Source: Rhodothermales bacterium
Lineage (GTDB): Bacteria > Bacteroidota > Rhodothermia > Rhodothermales > JAHQVL01
Reading direction: 5' to 3'
Length of the DNA: 52,013 nucleotides
Assembly (NCBI GenBank): GCA_034439735.1
Contig: JAWXAX010000118.1
Coordinates: 1 to 52,013 of the forward strand
Shown here piece after piece: positions 25,453 through 34,600 of this stretch (position 1 is the stretch's first letter; the number at the start of each line of letters is the position of its first letter). Under the pieces are notes generated by a model. The model ran no database searches. It saw only the letters and a program-made list of their open reading frames with translations, and had not been told where the DNA came from. The position numbers and the translations under genes are program-made.

Positions 25453-26253
25453 TCAGGCGGCGGGCGTGGGTTCGAGAAAGCGGGTGATGGCCTCGCTCGT
25501 CAGAGCCGGCTGGTCGAGGTACCCGTAGTGTCCGGCGTCCTGTAACGGGACTAACGTGGCGTTTGGCAGGCCGGATACCAGCGTCGTCATCTGGGTATGG
25601 GAAATGGCATCGTCCCGGGTGCCCCAGAGGATTAGAACCGGAGCGGTTATCCGGTCGAGCCGATCTTCCAGATAACAGGTTACTGTTTTTACGAAGGTCT
25701 CGCGCATGACCCCCTGTAACTGCCGGAAATCTGAGGACCCCAGCATGGGCCAGATCCACGTGTGTCTGAGCCAGTCCATCCCGATGGCGCGCAGGCGAGG
25801 AGGGAGGAGGGTCATGGGCGCTTTCAACGTGCGGGCGAGGCCGCTGCGCAGGTAGTAGCCGGCGGAGCGCGACGGCCGAATGCCCGAGGGGCTGATCAGG
25901 ACGAGGCGTTCGATCAGCGGGGCGAATTCCGGTTCGCTGGCCATATAAAGGGCGATTCGACCGCCATTCGAATGCCCGATGATGGGAGCGCGTCGCAGGC
26001 CTTCCGAAGCCATGAAAGCCGCGATGAGGCGCGCGTATTCCGGCACGCCCCAGGGCTCGGGGGGCGGCGGGGTCGTGCCGTGCCCGGGGAGATCCGGCGC
26101 CAGCACCCGGTACGTAGCGGCTAGCGGCAACGCCAGGGCATGCATGAGCGAGGCGTTACTACCCCATCCATGCAACAGGATCACGGTGTCTGCATCCGGT
26201 GGTCCGCTTCGTTCCACCTGGAGGCGGGATACCCACGTGCTCGGGTCAGTCAT
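25453..26253 (-). CDS. Alpha/beta hydrolase
   Basis: A 266-residue alpha/beta-hydrolase-fold protein from ATG 26253 (MTDPSTWVSRL); the frame continues 60 bp upstream. Oxyanion region ILLHGWGSNASLM, nucleophile elbow GHSNGGRIA (Ser), acid in LWGTRDDAIS (Asp) and catalytic His in DAGHYGYLDQP are all in order, so an active esterase, lipase or peptidase is expected. No signal peptide. It is the first gene of a pair with the membrane Mur ligase, which suggests a cell-envelope substrate; this is inference. It is divergent from rho. Confidence 0.85.
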   Translation of the reverse strand: MTDPSTWVSRLQVERSGPPDADTVILLHGWGSNASLMHALALPLAATYRVLAPDLPGHGTTPPPPEPWGVPEYARLIAAFMASEGLRRAPIIGHSNGGRIALYMASEPEFAPLIERLVLISPSGIRPSRSAGYYLRSGLARTLKAPMTLLPPRLRAIGMDWLRHTWIWPMLGSSDFRQLQGVMRETFVKTVTCYLEDRLDRITAPVLILWGTRDDAISHTQMTTLVSGLPNATLVPLQDAGHYGYLDQPALTSEAITRFLEPTPAA

Positions 26254-26464
26254 CGCTGTCGCTTCGTTTATATGCGGCTCATCAAGCGTCCGGAAACCAT
26301 CGGCGTGAAGCAACGTTCCATAACGGAGTTTTTGTAGCTATTCCTTGTTGGTTGGAAGTTGGGAGCTTGCGAGACGCGCCACCTGCGCGTCCAGAACGTG
26401 TCCGGATAGCATGGCCCGGCGGCGGTGGATGCCGTGAGAGAGGTCCATGCGTGTGGAAATCCGA

Positions 26465-26486
26465 CGCCGTGAGTGGCCTCACGGCG
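26465..26486. promoter_or_regulatory. Perfect hairpin in the rho upstream region
   Basis: CGCCGTGAG (26465-26473) and CTCACGGCG (26478-26486) are exact reverse complements around a 4-bp loop, about 117 bp upstream of the rho start and in the 350-bp gap between the divergent hydrolase and rho genes. AGAAAAAAGCG follows. No gene ends here, so it is more likely a leader or regulator site than a terminator. Confidence 0.4.
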
Positions 26487-26603
26487 ATGTCAGAAAAAAG
26501 CGGGACGTGTTTCCTGTTTTAGATTGGTATGTAATTGGCCTTTCCGTGTTTTGTGGAATAGAAGGTCAACGTTAACCCAGAGACTAGATCCTTTTAACAT
26601 TGT

Positions 26604-27713
26604 ATGGGAGAGATACCTTTCCGTGGTATACTCGAGCTGATTGGCGACAAGAAGTTTGGGTTTATTCGTGAGTTGCGGCCTGAATTGCCGAAGGGAGAGA
26701 ACGACGCATTTGCCCCTCCACCGCTGATACGTAAGCTGAATCTGCGCGACGGCGTGATCCTGGAAGGGACGTTACGTCCCGGTCGCAAGGGCGATCTGCA
26801 GGTGGAAAAAGTGACCACGATCATGGGTGTTAGCCCGGACGAGTGGGTGCGGACGCGGGACTACGAGACCGGTTCGATCATCTACCCCGAAGAGAAGCTG
26901 AATCTCGTGACGGGGCCGACGGATTTTTCGATGCGCGCCGTGGACCTCGCCGCACCGATCGGGAAAGGGCAGCGTGCCCTCATTGTGGCGCCGCCCCGGA
27001 CCGGCAAGACCATTCTTTTGAAGCAGATTGCGGCGGCAATTACCCGAAACCACCCGGAGGTTGCCCTCGTGGCGCTGCTCGTGGATGAGCGGCCCGAGGA
27101 AGTGACGGATTTCCGCCGATCCACCTCTGCCATGGTCTTTGCATCCTCTAACGATCGGGAAGCGGATAACCACGTCCGCGTTTCCACGTTATCCCTGGAA
27201 TACGCCAAGCGGCTTGTGGAGCTCAAGCGGGATGTCGTGCTGTTATTGGACTCGTTGACGCGCCTCGGCCGCAACTTCAACCTGTGGACGGAAGGCAGTG
27301 GGCGAACGTTGTCCGGCGGTCTGGATTCTCGGGCCATGACGATCCCTCGAAAGATATTTGGCGCCGCGAGGAATATCGAAAACGGCGGCTCGCTGACCAT
27401 CATTGCCACGGCCCTGATCGAGACGGGCAGCCGCATGGACGAAGTGATTTTTGAGGAATTCAAGGGGACGGGCAATTCCGAAATTGTGCTGGACCGCCAG
27501 ATGGCCGATAAACGCATCTACCCGGCGATCAATCTACGGAAGAGCGGCACCCGAAACGAGGAGTTGCTCCTGGGCGATATGGTGGCACAGCATCACAAGC
27601 TTTTCCGGGCGCTGAACAGCCGGCCGCCGATCGAGGCCATGCAGGCATTGCTGCGCCATTTCCAGCAGATCCCGACGAACGAACGTCTGCTCAATGAGCT
27701 GATCCCGAATTAG
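26604..27713 (+). CDS. rho: Transcription termination factor Rho (short form)
   Basis: A 369-residue hexameric RNA helicase that ends transcription. It begins directly at the RNA-binding cold-shock-like domain (FRGILELIGDKKFGFIRELR, with the RNP1-like KFGFIR). The ATPase domain follows: P-loop APPRTGKTILLK (about 129-140), DERPEEVTDF, Walker B VVLLLDSLTRLGR, Q-loop region GGLDSRAMTIPRK and R-loop FEEFKGTGNSE. The usual N-terminal helical Rho_N domain (about 50 residues in E. coli Rho) is absent. An in-frame TAA lies 6-8 bp upstream of the ATG, so no longer start exists. No clear ribosome-binding site. Confidence 0.94.
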   Translation: MGEIPFRGILELIGDKKFGFIRELRPELPKGENDAFAPPPLIRKLNLRDGVILEGTLRPGRKGDLQVEKVTTIMGVSPDEWVRTRDYETGSIIYPEEKLNLVTGPTDFSMRAVDLAAPIGKGQRALIVAPPRTGKTILLKQIAAAITRNHPEVALVALLVDERPEEVTDFRRSTSAMVFASSNDREADNHVRVSTLSLEYAKRLVELKRDVVLLLDSLTRLGRNFNLWTEGSGRTLSGGLDSRAMTIPRKIFGAARNIENGGSLTIIATALIETGSRMDEVIFEEFKGTGNSEIVLDRQMADKRIYPAINLRKSGTRNEELLLGDMVAQHHKLFRALNSRPPIEAMQALLRHFQQIPTNERLLNELIPN

Positions 27714-27848
27714 CCGACCGGCCGATCCGGTGTAGCGAACCGCCTGCCTGTTTTTTTTGATGTCAGGGGCACTCCATACGGTGCTTTTAAATTGCCTCAG
27801 TGTCAGGGAGGATTATTTTAGGTAGTATGACGAATGCCTAAAAAAGTA

Positions 27849-27877
27849 TTGACATAGAGTCAATAGGTTCCTATTAT
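27849..27877 (+). promoter_or_regulatory. Strong sigma70-type promoter
   Basis: TTGACA at 27849-27854, a spacer of exactly 17 bp, and TATTAT at 27872-27877. Transcription would start near 27884. The next coding start is about 200 bp downstream, but an intrinsic terminator intervenes. Confidence 0.65.
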
Positions 27878-27883
27878 TCAGGG

Positions 27884-27950
27884 CGTTTGGTTGCATCTCC
27901 TCTGGTTTCAATGGCGCCTGGCTCACTCCCTGAGTCGGGCGCCTTTTTTA
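27884..27950 (+). ncRNA. Candidate small RNA or attenuated leader
   Basis: A transcript from the promoter at 27849-27877 would run about 67 nt and end in the strong terminator at 27913-27950. No open reading frame with a ribosome-binding site fits inside. It could be a free-standing small RNA, or a leader of the tetR-tolC-RND operon with a conditional terminator. The sequence before the hairpin (GGGCGTTTGGTTGCATCTCC) is unstructured and pyrimidine-rich in part. I recognise no known RNA family. Confidence 0.45.
27913..27950 (+). terminator. Intrinsic terminator
   Basis: GGCGCCTGGCTCA (27913-27925) pairs with TGAGTCGGGCGCC (27931-27943) around CTCCC; the two mismatches can form G-U or wobble-like pairs. 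It is followed directly by TTTTTTATA. Confidence 0.85.
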
Positions 27951-28045
27951 TACGACTCTTTTTTGTAGGACTCTTTGAGGGCATCCTGGCAAATCTTGAC
28001 ACCTTCTTAATGGGTGGGGTGAATCTTGTTCAGCAACGTGACGTA

Positions 28046-28065
28046 GTGGTCAAAAACTGACTCAC
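28046..28065. promoter_or_regulatory. Possible TetR operator
   Basis: GTGGTCA-AAAAC-TGACTCAC forms an imperfect inverted repeat 23 bp upstream of the tetR start. TetR-type repressors commonly bind such palindromes before their own gene. The match is weak, so this is only a candidate. Confidence 0.3.
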
Positions 28066-28088
28066 GCGTCACCTTTCCTGAACCGAGC

Positions 28089-28730
28089 ATGGAGGTACCA
28101 ACGTCCCGAAGAGCACGCGAACGCCAGTTGCGGCGAGATGCCATCCTGTCGGCCGCGCGGGTGGAGTTTGCGGAGAAAGGATTCGAGCATGCCAAGCTCG
28201 ATGACATTGCGCGTAGGGCGGAGTTCGGCAAAGGGACCCTGTACAACTACTTCAGGGAGGGCAAGGAGGCCATGTTGTTTGCCCTCTTTGATGGGTTTTA
28301 CGACGACATGGAGCGGCTGGTGCGGGTCTCGTTTTTACCCGTCGAAGAGAAGAAAATAACGTTCCGTCAGGCGCTCTATGACTATACGTTGTCATGCCTC
28401 TCGTTCTATTTACACGACAAGGAGCTTTTTCTCATTCTCGTAAAAGAGGCACATCGGATGTGTTTTGGAGAGAACGAAGGGCATGCGTCGTATTTCCGGG
28501 CGCAACAGGAGCGCATTGTACACGCGTTTACCGTACCGATAGAGGCGGCCATGGGCGCCGGCACGATCCGTACCATGGACGTGCATGCGACGGCGCACAT
28601 CATCCTGGGCAATATTCAGGGGCTACAGGTGCACCTGTTGTTGGCCGGCGACACCGCCTGCTCGCCGCTGGCTCCGGAGTCGGCAGCCGGGTTTCTGACC
28701 CATCTTTTAATGGATGGACTGAGTGTCTGA
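28089..28730 (+). CDS. TetR family transcriptional regulator
   Basis: A 213-residue repressor. The N-terminal helix-turn-helix reads RDAILSAARVEFAEKGFEHAKLDDIARRAEFGKGTLYNYF (two overlapping blocks, residues about 17-56). The C-terminal ligand domain is helical and unassigned. It lies 36 bp upstream of tolC and the RND genes in the same direction, so it is very likely the local regulator of this efflux system, binding its inducer among the pump substrates. A candidate operator lies just upstream. Confidence 0.9.
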   Translation: MEVPTSRRARERQLRRDAILSAARVEFAEKGFEHAKLDDIARRAEFGKGTLYNYFREGKEAMLFALFDGFYDDMERLVRVSFLPVEEKKITFRQALYDYTLSCLSFYLHDKELFLILVKEAHRMCFGENEGHASYFRAQQERIVHAFTVPIEAAMGAGTIRTMDVHATAHIILGNIQGLQVHLLLAGDTACSPLAPESAAGFLTHLLMDGLSV

Positions 28731-28766
28731 TCGGTCCCATCCGCTCCCAAAGACCAGTATAACTGT

Positions 28767-30407
28767 ATGCTGTATCGTTGTCCATTAAGGTTGTTGAAGG
28801 CGTTCGGCCTGGTCTTCGTGGTGCTGGTGATCGCCGCCCCTCGGGTGGGCTACGGGCAGTTCGCCTCGATTTCACCCCTGTCGCCTCGAGAGCCGATCAC
28901 GCTTACACTCGAAGAGGCGCTGCAAATCGCTTATATCCAGAATTATGCGATGAAAGATGCGCGGCTGGGGGTAGAGGAAGCGGATGCCCAGGTAAAGGAG
29001 GGGTATGGCCAGTTGTATCCTCAGATCGAGGCATCGAGCAGCTATACGCGTAACTTGAAGAGCGCCAACCCGTTCTCGGGCAGTTCGGCCGGCAATCTCT
29101 TCTCCTCGCTGGGGTTTATAGACTGGCTGGCGTACAACGAGCGTTCCCGTACAGACGAAGACCCCGGCACGGACCCTCTTACGTTTGACGATTTCATCGA
29201 TCGGCAACAAGAGGGTATCGACCGCGCCGGCATCATTCTGGACGCGCAGGACAACCCGTTCGCCGTGCCGAACCAGTTTCAGTCCGGCATTACCATCACT
29301 CAGAAGATCTTCGACTTCAGCGCGTTCATTGCGGTGAAAGGCGCATCGCGCTACCTGACGACTGGCCGGGAGTACGGGCTCAAACGGCAGGAACAGGTCA
29401 TGATCGACGAGGTTCGCGCCGCCTTCTACCAGGCGCTCCTGGCTCAGGAATCGATTGAAGTCGCGCGTCAGAGTGTGGGACGCACCGGCGCCACGCTCAG
29501 TGAAATCTCACGCCAGGTGACGCAAGGAGTGACGCCCAAATTTCAGCGCTTGAGCATGGAGGTGGAGCTGGCGAACCTCGAGACGGCTTTGTTGCAAACC
29601 TCCAACCGCGCCGAGCAGGCGTTCGATCAGCTCAAGGTAGTCGTTGGCATCCCGGTCGATCAGCCCCTCCATCTGGTGGGGCAACTCGCCGTGGATTCCA
29701 TTGGAGAGTTTCAGACCATCTCGATGGAAGACGCCGTGGGCGTGGCCATCGACCAACGGCCCGACCTCGACCAGTTGCGCGAGAGCATCAAACTGCAGCA
29801 GTTGAATGCGCGTGTGACACGAAGCAGTTATCTGCCCACGCTGAACGCGTTCGCCAACTTCAGCTATGTCGGTAACGTACCGGGCAATCGGACCTTCCTG
29901 ATCGCCGACGCGGATGATCCGTTTACGTTCAGCCAGGGGTCGAATTCCTTCTTCAGCTCCAGTTACTGGAATCCGGCGATTAATGTGGGCTTCCAACTGC
30001 GTTGGCGGCTGTTTGATGGATTCCAGAGCCGTTACCGGGCTCAACAGGCGACCATCGCCGCGGACCGCCTCGAGGTGCAATTCGATCAGCAACTGCAAGG
30101 CGTCCGGCAGGAGGTGGCGCTGGCGCTTCGTAACCTGGAGGCCGCCCGCATGCAGATTGCCAGCCAGGAACGGAATAGCGAGCGGGCCGCATTGAATTAT
30201 GCCTACGCCGGCAAACGGCTCGAGGAGGGCGTCGCCACGCCGCTGGAAGTGCGGAATGTATCCGACCAGCTGGATCAGAGCCGGCTGAACCACCTCCAGG
30301 CCATCCACGACTACCTGCGCGCTCGGAGCGCGTTCGAAACGGCTGTCGGCATGCCGCTCGCCAATTCGGAGGAACTGAATCTTGCCCTTGCCCGCTGGCG
30401 CGAATAA
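28767..30407 (+). CDS. TolC family outer membrane efflux protein
   Basis: A 546-residue outer-membrane channel of a tripartite exporter. The signal peptide (AFGLVFVVLVIAAPRVGYG) is followed by LTLEEALQIAYIQNYAMKDARL, the usual first helix of the outer-membrane efflux protein fold; the second internal repeat begins with SMEDAVGVAIDQRPDLDQLRESI. The long coiled-coil helices are evident (AALNYAYAGKRLEEGVATPLEV). It has an extra loop near residues 90-150 (SGSSAGNLFSSLGF and on). Its last codons overlap an upstream start frame of the next gene, so the operon is tight. Confidence 0.9.
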   Translation: MLYRCPLRLLKAFGLVFVVLVIAAPRVGYGQFASISPLSPREPITLTLEEALQIAYIQNYAMKDARLGVEEADAQVKEGYGQLYPQIEASSSYTRNLKSANPFSGSSAGNLFSSLGFIDWLAYNERSRTDEDPGTDPLTFDDFIDRQQEGIDRAGIILDAQDNPFAVPNQFQSGITITQKIFDFSAFIAVKGASRYLTTGREYGLKRQEQVMIDEVRAAFYQALLAQESIEVARQSVGRTGATLSEISRQVTQGVTPKFQRLSMEVELANLETALLQTSNRAEQAFDQLKVVVGIPVDQPLHLVGQLAVDSIGEFQTISMEDAVGVAIDQRPDLDQLRESIKLQQLNARVTRSSYLPTLNAFANFSYVGNVPGNRTFLIADADDPFTFSQGSNSFFSSSYWNPAINVGFQLRWRLFDGFQSRYRAQQATIAADRLEVQFDQQLQGVRQEVALALRNLEAARMQIASQERNSERAALNYAYAGKRLEEGVATPLEVRNVSDQLDQSRLNHLQAIHDYLRARSAFETAVGMPLANSEELNLALARWRE

Positions 30408-30438
30408 CGCTGACATAAGCTTACGACGCTGTATCATC

Positions 30439-31620
30439 ATGACTTCTATGAGCCCTATGAATCGTCTTTCCTTACTACATTTTTATGCGTTCGCCGTGTT
30501 CGTCCTGATGCCGTTTGCAGGGATGGGATGTGGCGGCGCGCAGAACGATGACGCTACCGGTGCGGCGGCGGTGCCCGTGGCCACGGTGGGTCGCAGCGTG
30601 CGTATCGAGACGCTGGTCGTGTCGCCTACAGCCTTTGTCGACGTCATCGAACTGACCGGTTCGGTGGAAGCCAGTAACGATGCGGCGTTGTCGGCCGAGT
30701 CGAGTGGCACCTTGCTGTACCGCGCCGCGCGTGGGGCCTATGTAGGTAAGGGGGGTGTCGTGGCGCAGATTGACTCGACGATGTTATACGCCGGCTATCG
30801 TCAGTCGGAGGCGATGTTCGACGCCGCTCAGGCGCAGTTTAATCTGGCGCAAGACACGTACGATCGGCAAACGCCGCTGTATCAGGATTCGATCATCAGC
30901 GCGACCGAATACGAACGCGTTAGGGCCGAGTTGAACCAGAGCGCGGCCCAGCTGCGCCAGTCCGAGGCTGCGCTCGCCCAGTTGCGCGAGCAGCTTGACA
31001 ATACGCGAGTAACGGCGCCCTTTGGCGGGTACGTAGAAGAACACATGGCGGAAGTAGGGGAGCAGGTGGTGATGGGTACCCCCGTGGCGCGCCTGGTTAA
31101 CAGCGCAGCCGTCAAAGTCGCCGCCGGCGTGCCTGAGCGGTACGCCAGCACGATTCGCAAAGGGACACCGGTCGAGATCGAGTTCGGTCCAAACGGCGAC
31201 GGCCGCATTTCGGCGGAGATCGAGTTCGTGGGCGGTGCGATCGACGCCGCAAGCCGGACGTTTCCGATTGAAGTGCGCGTCGAGAATCGCGAGGGCATCC
31301 TCAAGCCCGAGATGACCGCGCGGTTGTTCGTGACGCGTGACCGATTGGCTGACGTGCTGGTTGTGCCTCAAACGGCCGTATTGCTCGATGAGGCCGGCTA
31401 CGGCGTTTTTGTGGTCGGATCCGAGGACGGCAAACGTGTCGCCCATGCCCGCACGGTCGAAACCGGTGCTTCGTATGGCGGCTATGTCGTGATTACTGAC
31501 GGCATCGAAGCCGGCGAAGAAGTGGTCATCCTCGGTCAGCAAAATCTTACTGAAGGCGACGTCGTCGAGGTCGTATCGACTACTGAGAGCGCCTCGTTGC
31601 GTCTCGTGTCTACCGAATAA
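30439..31620 (+). CDS. RND efflux periplasmic adaptor (membrane fusion lipoprotein)
   Basis: About 393 residues from ATG 30439 (MTSMSPMNRLSLLHF); a longer frame starts at 30382 inside tolC. The signal ends in a lipobox-like AGMGC, so it is probably lipid-anchored. Domains in order: barrel-sandwich half motif (VIELTGSVEASNDAALSAE), alpha-helical hairpin (AQAQFNLAQDTYDRQTPLYQ, ELNQSAAQLRQSEAALAQL), second half lipoyl motif (TRVTAPFGGYVEE), beta-barrel and a C-terminal membrane-proximal domain. It bridges the RND pump and TolC. Same operon, 29 bp before the pump gene. Confidence 0.9.
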   Translation: MTSMSPMNRLSLLHFYAFAVFVLMPFAGMGCGGAQNDDATGAAAVPVATVGRSVRIETLVVSPTAFVDVIELTGSVEASNDAALSAESSGTLLYRAARGAYVGKGGVVAQIDSTMLYAGYRQSEAMFDAAQAQFNLAQDTYDRQTPLYQDSIISATEYERVRAELNQSAAQLRQSEAALAQLREQLDNTRVTAPFGGYVEEHMAEVGEQVVMGTPVARLVNSAAVKVAAGVPERYASTIRKGTPVEIEFGPNGDGRISAEIEFVGGAIDAASRTFPIEVRVENREGILKPEMTARLFVTRDRLADVLVVPQTAVLLDEAGYGVFVVGSEDGKRVAHARTVETGASYGGYVVITDGIEAGEEVVILGQQNLTEGDVVEVVSTTESASLRLVSTE

Positions 31621-31648
31621 TCATCGTCAACCGTTCGGCATCCGCGTT

Positions 31649-34600
31649 ATGAGAATCACCGATATCTCGATCCAGTATCGCACCAGCGTCCTGGTGTTGA
31701 CCGCCATTCTTACGATTGGTGGCCTGCTGAGCTACCTGACGATCCCGAAGGAAGCCAACCCGTCCATCGAAATCCCGCAGATCGTCGTCACGACCATCTA
31801 CCCGGGAGCGAGCCCGGACGACATCGAGTCGCTCGTGACCCAGCACATCGAACAGGAGGTGCAGGGACTGAGTGGGATCAAGGAAATCCGATCGACCTCG
31901 ACGGAGGGGGTGTCGACGGTGATTGTGGAATTCGATCCCGACGTGTCGATCGACGACGCACTGCAGAAGGTGCGCGATAAGGTGGGCATCGCCAAGTCGG
32001 AAATACCGCCTGAAGCCGAGGAGCCTCTCGTGAGCGAGATCGACCTCCAGGAGTTTCCGATCATGACGATCAACCTGGCCGCTGGCTACTCGCTCGCGCG
32101 GTTGAAGGATGTAGCCGAGGATCTCGAGGAGCAACTCGAGGGCATCCCGTCGGTGCTGAAGGTAGATGTGATCGGGGCACTCGAGCGGGAGGTGCAGGTG
32201 GATGTCGACCTGAACGCGCTCAAGTCGTATAACCTGGCGTTTGAAGACGTCATTGCTACGATTCGTGAGGAAAATACCAACATTCCCGGGGGGTCGATCG
32301 ACGTCGATCGGGCCAATTATCTTGTGCGGGTGAACGGTGAGATCGAAGCGCCGGCCGAACTGGAGAATCTGGTGGTCGAAGCCCCGGGAGGGGTGCCCGT
32401 CTACATTCGAGATATCGCTACCGTCGTCTTCGGATTCAAAGAACGTGCGACCTATTCGCGGCTGGAGATGATCCAGGAAGAGGACGAGGAAGGCGCGCTC
32501 CGCATGTTGTCCGACGAAGAGTTGGCCACGCTCCAGGTGGTCAGTCTGAACATCGTGAAACGTTCAGGCGCCAACATACTCGATACGGTAAAAGAGATCG
32601 ACGAGAAGATGGCCGCGTTTACCTTTCCGGCCGGCACGAGGCATGTCATCACGGGCGATATGAGCGTGTACGTTGAGGCCATGTTGAAAGACCTGGAGAA
32701 CAACGTCATCAGCGGTCTCATTTTCGTTGTGGCCGTGTTGCTGTTTTTCCTGGGCGTGCGGAATGCCTTCCTGGTGGGCATCGCCATTCCGCTTTCGATG
32801 TTTATAGCCTTCATCCTCTTTCAAACGCTCGGATACACGCTCAACTTCATCATCCTATTCAGCCTGATTATCGCGCTTGGGATGCTGGTTGATAATGCGA
32901 TCGTGATCATTGAGAATATCTACCGATTCCGAGAGCAGGGGTACTCCCGGTTCGAGTCGGCGCGGCTGGGTACCAGCGAGGTCGGTCCCGCCGTGATTGC
33001 TTCGACGGCCACCACCGTGGCGGCATTCGCTCCCATGTTGTTCTGGCCGGGCATCATCGGGGAGTTCATGAGTTATATGCCGCTGACGCTCATCGTGACC
33101 CTGATTTGCTCGCTGTTCGTGGCGCTTGTGATCAACCCTGTGTTCATGGGGATCTATGCCCGGATGGACAACGAAGAATCACCTCCCATGCGGCGCGCGG
33201 CGCGGATCGGGGCGACCGTGCTTGTGGCACTGACCGGTGTCGTGATCGGCATCGCCAACTGGAAGTCGCTGGTCGTACTCATCGTCGCCATTCCGGTGTT
33301 GATCTGGATGCACAAACACGTATTCAAGCCCATGGGCGACCGATTCGTGCAGACTGGATTTCCAAGGATTGTCACGCGATACAGGACGTTTCTGAACTGG
33401 ATGCTTGAGCGGGACTACAGCGCGAAGCGTGCCTTGCTACGAAATACGTTTTCGTTGGGCGCCTTCACGCTGGGGGCGGTGGCGCTTGTCCTTGGCGGCA
33501 TCATCAGCCGCATAGCCGGCCAGTATGCCGGCATGATTCTGCTCGTACCGGGCGGGATTCTGGCGGCCCTCGGGCTCATCGGTATCTTCGTGCACATTGC
33601 AGAAATCCTGTACATCGGTGGAAAGACGACCGTAAAAGGGGGCGTATACCTTGCCCTTGGTATCGGGGCGTTACTGGGGATCATCCAGATAAGCCCTCGC
33701 CATCTGGAGCCGAGCGCCGCCGTTGTGTTGATGGCCGTGCCTGTGCTGGTAGTGCTAATCGGCGCGCTGGGCTGGGTGTTTAAAGCCCCCCGGCAACTCA
33801 TCCTGACGGACAACCGCTCGCGGTTGCTGAACGGGGTCATTGGGTCACTTTTTGGCATAGTGGGTCTCTTCGTGCTCGCACCGACGGGCGTCGAGTTTTT
33901 CCCGACAACAGATCCGAACCAGGTGGCCATTGAATTTGAGGCGCCGCTTGGGACGAACCTGGAGACGAGTAATGGCGTGGCTCTGGAGGCGCACTCCCGG
34001 ATCGATGCGCTGTTACATGACAACCCAAACCTCCGCGCGAACGTCAAGAATATGTTGACGAATGTCGGCGTCGGGGGCGACGTCATGTTTGGCGGCAGTG
34101 CGGCCGGCCCCGAGCGGGCGCGCCTGACCTTGAATCTGGTGGACTACGAGGACCGCGCCGAGCCTAGCCCCATCACCATGGCGGCACTCCGGAATCAGCT
34201 CAAGGGCATCCCGGGAACGGAGGTTACGTTCAGCCAGGATCAATCCGGCCCCCCCGTTGGCAACCCGGTCAACATCGAGATTTCCGGAGCGGACTTCGAG
34301 GTGATCAGCCGTGTGGCAACGGAGGTCAAGACGCGATTGAGCGAAGCATCGGAAACGGGCGCCATACCCGGGCTGGTGGATGTGAATGACAACCTGAACT
34401 CGGGCCGTCCCGAACTCCAGGTCGATATCGATCGCGAGCGCGCGGCCCAATACGGGTTGTCGACGAGCCTCATCGCCTCTACGATCCGTTCGGCCATCAA
34501 CGGCTCCGAAGCCGGCACGTACCGCACCGGTAAAAACGAGTACGACATCATTGTACGCCTCGCGGAGTCCGACCGGTCCAGCCTCGAAAGCCTCCGCAAT

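Noticed and set aside
27714-27760. Intrinsic terminator directly after rho
   Set aside because: A run of eight T residues follows rho, but the nearest hairpin (ACCGG/CCGGT) is weak and too far from it.
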